Part shown: piece by piece, positions 61,427 to 64,000 of the stretch
Numbering within the stretch: position 1 is the stretch's first letter
Layout of the letters: each line of letters opens with the position of its first letter
Assembly: GCA_964553255.1 (NCBI GenBank)
Contig: CAZKJS010000003.1
Span: forward strand, 1 to 64,000
DNA from: JAQUCI01 sp964553255
Lineage (GTDB): Bacteria > Bacillota_I > Bacilli_A > Erysipelotrichales > Erysipelotrichaceae
Length of the DNA: 64,000 bases
Reading direction: 5' to 3'
The notes under the pieces: generated by a model
Told to the model about the DNA's origin: nothing
The model's database searches: none
The model's input: only the letters and a program-made list of their open reading frames with translations
Made by a program: the position numbers and the translations under genes

Positions 61427-62557
61427 TCAAACAAACATTAAAGCAGCAGGATTAAAGATTAAAAGCAAACCAATTATTATCATTATTAATGCACCAACAA
61501 TATTTGTTACACGCATAAATCTTGTAGATATACCAGTCAATCGCATAGTTATGATTGCGATTGAAAACACAATGATATCATCTAACATGAAAAACAAAAC
61601 ATAGACCAACAAGTATAGGTAATAGCTTGTATTTGAAAGTTGATTTAAAGTTAATATCTGTGTATAAATAACTGGTAATCCAGCTGAACATAATAATTCA
61701 ATCATATTGATAGTTATAGCTAATCCAACAACCCCAAGGATTGCTAAAGCATAATTATGTTCTTGTGTAAATTTTCTAATCTTCGCAAACACTCTATCTC
61801 TTTGCTTTTCATTAACAACCTCACAACCATCACCCTTCTTGACGATTGCTTTTTTAAGGTTATAACCACCACCCACTAAAGCTACACACGCAACGATTAA
61901 GCGTAACCAAAAAATGTTACTAATAAAAAATGCTACATTCAGCCAAGCTGCCATGAATAAGTAATAAATGATTGCAGAGGTAAGTATAAATGTCATACCT
62001 AAAATCCATAATCGTTTTCTGTCTTGCATATTGATCAATAGACTGATTAGAAATAAAAGCACCCACATCGCGCATGGATTAAACCCATCAGCTATCCCTA
62101 ATACGATCGTTAATACTGGTAAAGGTAAATCATTAGCATTTATAGTACCTATTAATGGTAACTTTAATTTAATATCATTATCTTGACTATTCTCAATAAC
62201 ATTATTTACTATTTCAAGTATCTTTACATCTGTATAACCTTCATTATAACCAATAAAGTAATACTCATTAATGATCGTAAATGGAACACTTTTGACTATA
62301 ATCCCTAACCGATCCGCTTGATACTTCATCAGTTCTAAATTTTCTTCACTATCAAATACCTCGTGATAGTTGATAATAACACCGTTATGTTCACGTTCTA
62401 ATTCTTCTAAAAATACTTTTTGTTTCTCACAATGTAAACATGTATTCCCATAAAAAAAATCTATAACTACTTGTTTATCATCAGCTACGATCGGTCGAAT
62501 AAAAATAGAAGTAAAAAACAATATGGAAGCTAATAGAACACATAAACGTTTATACAT
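61427..62557 (-). CDS. Thioredoxin-CcdA fusion membrane protein
   Basis: Exported thioredoxin domain fused to a CcdA-type thiol transporter (376 aa). A signal peptide ends near residue 25, followed by an outside thioredoxin-like domain with the CxxC CLHCEKQK near 37-44. About six helices follow, with the CcdA-type motif DGFNPCAMWVLLFLISLL near 155. It would carry reducing power across the membrane. Starts directly after the thioredoxin stop, so co-transcribed with it. The reverse topology (oxidation outside) is possible. Confidence 0.87.
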   Translation of the reverse strand: MYKRLCVLLASILFFTSIFIRPIVADDKQVVIDFFYGNTCLHCEKQKVFLEELEREHNGVIINYHEVFDSEENLELMKYQADRLGIIVKSVPFTIINEYYFIGYNEGYTDVKILEIVNNVIENSQDNDIKLKLPLIGTINANDLPLPVLTIVLGIADGFNPCAMWVLLFLISLLINMQDRKRLWILGMTFILTSAIIYYLFMAAWLNVAFFISNIFWLRLIVACVALVGGGYNLKKAIVKKGDGCEVVNEKQRDRVFAKIRKFTQEHNYALAILGVVGLAITINMIELLCSAGLPVIYTQILTLNQLSNTSYYLYLLVYVLFFMLDDIIVFSIAIITMRLTGISTRFMRVTNIVGALIMIIIGLLLIFNPAALMFV

Positions 62558-62827
62558 TTATAAACCCTTATATTGCTCAATGGTGACAAGCAACTTTTTT
62601 TTAGATTGTTCACCTGTTAGTCTTATTAATTCTTTGTTGTTTTTATCAAGAAAGATAAAAACTGGTAAAATCTCATTGATTTTGTATTTTTCTACTTCTT
62701 GACGATCATTATCGTAATCAAGATACTCCGTATTTAGCCAAGAAAGTTTTGACTCAATTTGAGCCCATCTTGGTTTCATAACTAAACAACCAGCACACCA
62801 AACTGCACCAATCTTAATGACTTTCAT
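62558..62827 (-). CDS. Thioredoxin-family protein
   Basis: Cytoplasmic thioredoxin-like protein (89 aa) with the active-site motif WCAGC (C12, C15) and KYKINEILPVFIFLD, including the cis-Pro. It lacks an export signal, so it is the probable electron donor to the membrane fusion downstream. GGAG precedes the ATG. Its promoter carries the palindromic site. Confidence 0.88.
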   Translation of the reverse strand: MKVIKIGAVWCAGCLVMKPRWAQIESKLSWLNTEYLDYDNDRQEVEKYKINEILPVFIFLDKNNKELIRLTGEQSKKKLLVTIEQYKGL

Positions 62828-62852
62828 ATTCTGTCTCCTTTTATTTATTCAT

Positions 62853-62884
62853 AAGATACAACGCTTATTGGCATATGTCAATTA
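62853..62884 (-). promoter_or_regulatory. Thioredoxin promoter with palindromic operator
   Basis: TTGACA (62876-62881) and TATCTT (62853-62858) are 17 nt apart. The site TAATTGACATATGCCAATAA (minus strand, 62865-62884) differs from the perfect palindrome at two bases. Confidence 0.75.
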
Positions 62885-62912
62885 TTTCACAAAATATCTA
62901 AGTTGGTTTCAT

Positions 62913-64000
62913 TTATTTTTTCTTTACTTTGTAACTAGCAACCCTCTGATAATAATCAATAAACTTTAATATCGCTTTTGACCAACCTAGTATGCTTACG
63001 GTGTTGATTGCGTTTTGTTGAAGTTCTCGAGCTGTTATCTTATCACTAACAAGAAATGATATTTGCTTATAAAGTAATTGTGCTTCAAACTCATCTATTA
63101 ACATGCAATTTACTTTAGTATTCATATGATCACTCATTATTTCACTATCACATGCAATAACTACACAACCACAAGCCATTGCTTCAAGAATACTCATGTC
63201 ATATTTCGTGCCTAAATCAACAGCGATATAAATATCGGTTTTTCTTAATATTTCACCGATCTTACTTTGTTTGGGATTAACATATACATACCCAAACGGC
63301 AATCGTGGTTTTGTTGGCGTTATCCAATTAAATTGATAGGTTATCTTGTCATTTGATAAAAGATCGAGTAATGCTTTGATAATACCAATTTGTTTTAAAT
63401 GTTTTTGTTCACTAGCAATAATGGTGATAACTATCTCCTTATTAGTTGTTTTCTTATTGATTTGATGATAATAGATACGCTCATTAATGCCATTTGATAT
63501 CGCTGTTGCCTTAATGTTAAAATACTTTTCAATTTGATTGGCATTGTATTTTGAAAATGTCAGAATAAAAGATGGCAACTGATATTGTTGATAGATATAT
63601 GCCTTCTTCTCACTACTCAAACTTTGCCAATATGTATTATGCCAACTAGTATAAACATAATATAGAACAGGTGCTACACTATTTCCTATACATTTAGCAA
63701 TATCGTCTATTCCTGTCACTATGATAAGATCACACCTGTCAATGTATTTAGTATAATCTTTATTAAAGGCTACTTGTAAATAGTTAATCTTTTGCTCAAG
63801 TGGAAACCATTCTGGCTTAGCAGTGTAAGTTATCAAAGTTACCTTGTGTTTTAAGCGTACTAAATTATTGATCTGTTGTAGTAGTATCATGTATCTGCTA
63901 GATGACTTTATTTCATTTATGATAAAGGTCAAATGTAAGTTATGACTACTAAGACCAACACTTAAAAATTGTTGTTTATTAACTGTTTCTACGCTTAAAT
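62913..64000 (-). CDS. Glycosyltransferase family 4-like, N-terminus beyond window
   Basis: GT-B fold glycosyltransferase. The C-terminal half has the donor-binding pattern SKIGEILRKTDIYIAVDLG and the E-x7-E region SILEAMACGCVVIACDSE typical of family 4. The frame stays open to the right edge: an apparent TTG start at 63932 is preceded by in-frame codons reading FLSVGLSSHNLHLTFIINE, so the real start is beyond 64000 and the enzyme is longer than 362 aa. Probably cell-envelope polysaccharide or glycolipid synthesis. Its stop lies 29 nt before the palindrome at the thioredoxin promoter. Confidence 0.85.
   Translation of the reverse strand, partial: LSVETVNKQQFLSVGLSSHNLHLTFIINEIKSSSRYMILLQQINNLVRLKHKVTLITYTAKPEWFPLEQKINYLQVAFNKDYTKYIDRCDLIIVTGIDDIAKCIGNSVAPVLYYVYTSWHNTYWQSLSSEKKAYIYQQYQLPSFILTFSKYNANQIEKYFNIKATAISNGINERIYYHQINKKTTNKEIVITIIASEQKHLKQIGIIKALLDLLSNDKITYQFNWITPTKPRLPFGYVYVNPKQSKIGEILRKTDIYIAVDLGTKYDMSILEAMACGCVVIACDSEIMSDHMNTKVNCMLIDEFEAQLLYKQISFLVSDKITARELQQNAINTVSILGWSKAILKFIDYYQRVASYKVKKK

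Noticed and set aside
62884..62895. Second Rex site near the thioredoxin promoter (TTTCACAAAA)
   Set aside because: Only one half-site is present, with no matching TTGTGAA arm.
1..64000. Mollicute-type code with TGA as tryptophan
   Set aside because: TGA is used as a stop in several clear genes (for example 11659-11661 and the DUF134 end) and no conserved Trp is coded by TGA.
1..64000. CRISPR array, transposase, phage or integrase gene
   Set aside because: I looked for short regular repeats with spacers and for integrase or transposase motifs and found none.

Overview
The window is about 64 kb of low-GC (roughly one third GC) bacterial DNA in two-contig-gap draft quality, with runs of 10 N at 14125-14134 and 43776-43785. 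TGA is used as a stop and no in-frame TGA is needed for tryptophan, so the code is the standard bacterial one. Gene content points to a strictly anaerobic, fermentative Firmicute or a Firmicute-like Mollicute relative (Erysipelotrichia or Izemoplasma type). The evidence is two [FeFe]-hydrogenase-type proteins, bifunctional AdhE under Rex, electron-bifurcating NfnAB, rubredoxin and flavodoxin, DUF134 plus Mrp, a CdaA-CdaR-GlmM operon and a yybP-ykoY riboswitch. This placement is inference; no rRNA is present to test it. No phage, insertion sequence, CRISPR array or origin was seen.

Layout. 0.1-9 kb (minus): a tight operon rex-adhE-kinase-[2Fe-2S] protein-sensory hydrogenase-PP2C phosphatase-catalytic [FeFe] hydrogenase. 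It is read from a near-consensus promoter whose -35 box lies inside a Rex operator. 9-12 kb: tRNA-Leu, an acetyltransferase, an aminotransferase, a methyltransferase and a flavodoxin. 12-20 kb (minus): ADP-ribosylglycohydrolase-like enzyme, BMP-type lipoprotein, ABC ATPase, two permeases and a nucleoside hydrolase, which together read as a nucleoside or ADP-ribosyl-compound uptake and cleavage operon. 20-25 kb: a small membrane protein, a Crp/Fnr regulator broken by one in-frame stop, a MATE exporter and a two-component system. 25-29 kb (minus): cdaA-cdaR-glmM, for c-di-AMP synthesis and amino-sugar supply. 29-34 kb (plus): TraB-like, GNAT, then an XpaC-TelA-LemA-like-TPM envelope-stress block. 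34-49 kb (mostly minus): housekeeping and metabolic genes (sugar nucleotidyltransferase, epimerase, Maf, ABC-F, class II aldolase, DUF362 ferredoxin, RlmD, glycerate kinase, aminotransferase with Lrp) with tRNA-Thr and tRNA-Glu. 49-52 kb: tRNA-Gln, rubredoxin and nfnAB. 52-59 kb: an ABC/MacB-like exporter pair, a P-type ATPase behind a Mn2+ riboswitch, Ogt and a bactofilin. 59-63 kb (minus): a redox island with thioredoxin, a thioredoxin-CcdA fusion, DUF134 regulator, Mrp ATPase and a split DUF318 permease. A glycosyltransferase runs off the right edge.

How it fits together. Pyruvate-derived acetyl-CoA is reduced to ethanol by AdhE, reduced ferredoxin is discharged as H2 by the hydrogenase or exchanged with NAD(P)H by NfnAB, and Rex reads the NADH/NAD+ ratio at the operon promoter. 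The same operon carries a sensory hydrogenase with a PAS domain next to a PP2C phosphatase and a small kinase-fold protein, so H2 level may be turned into protein phosphorylation. A second redox layer is suggested by a 20-bp palindrome (TAATTGACATATGTCAATTA) that sits over the -35 box of three separate promoters: flavodoxin, thioredoxin/CcdA and DUF134-Mrp-permease. This apparent regulon is the most novel signal I found in the window.
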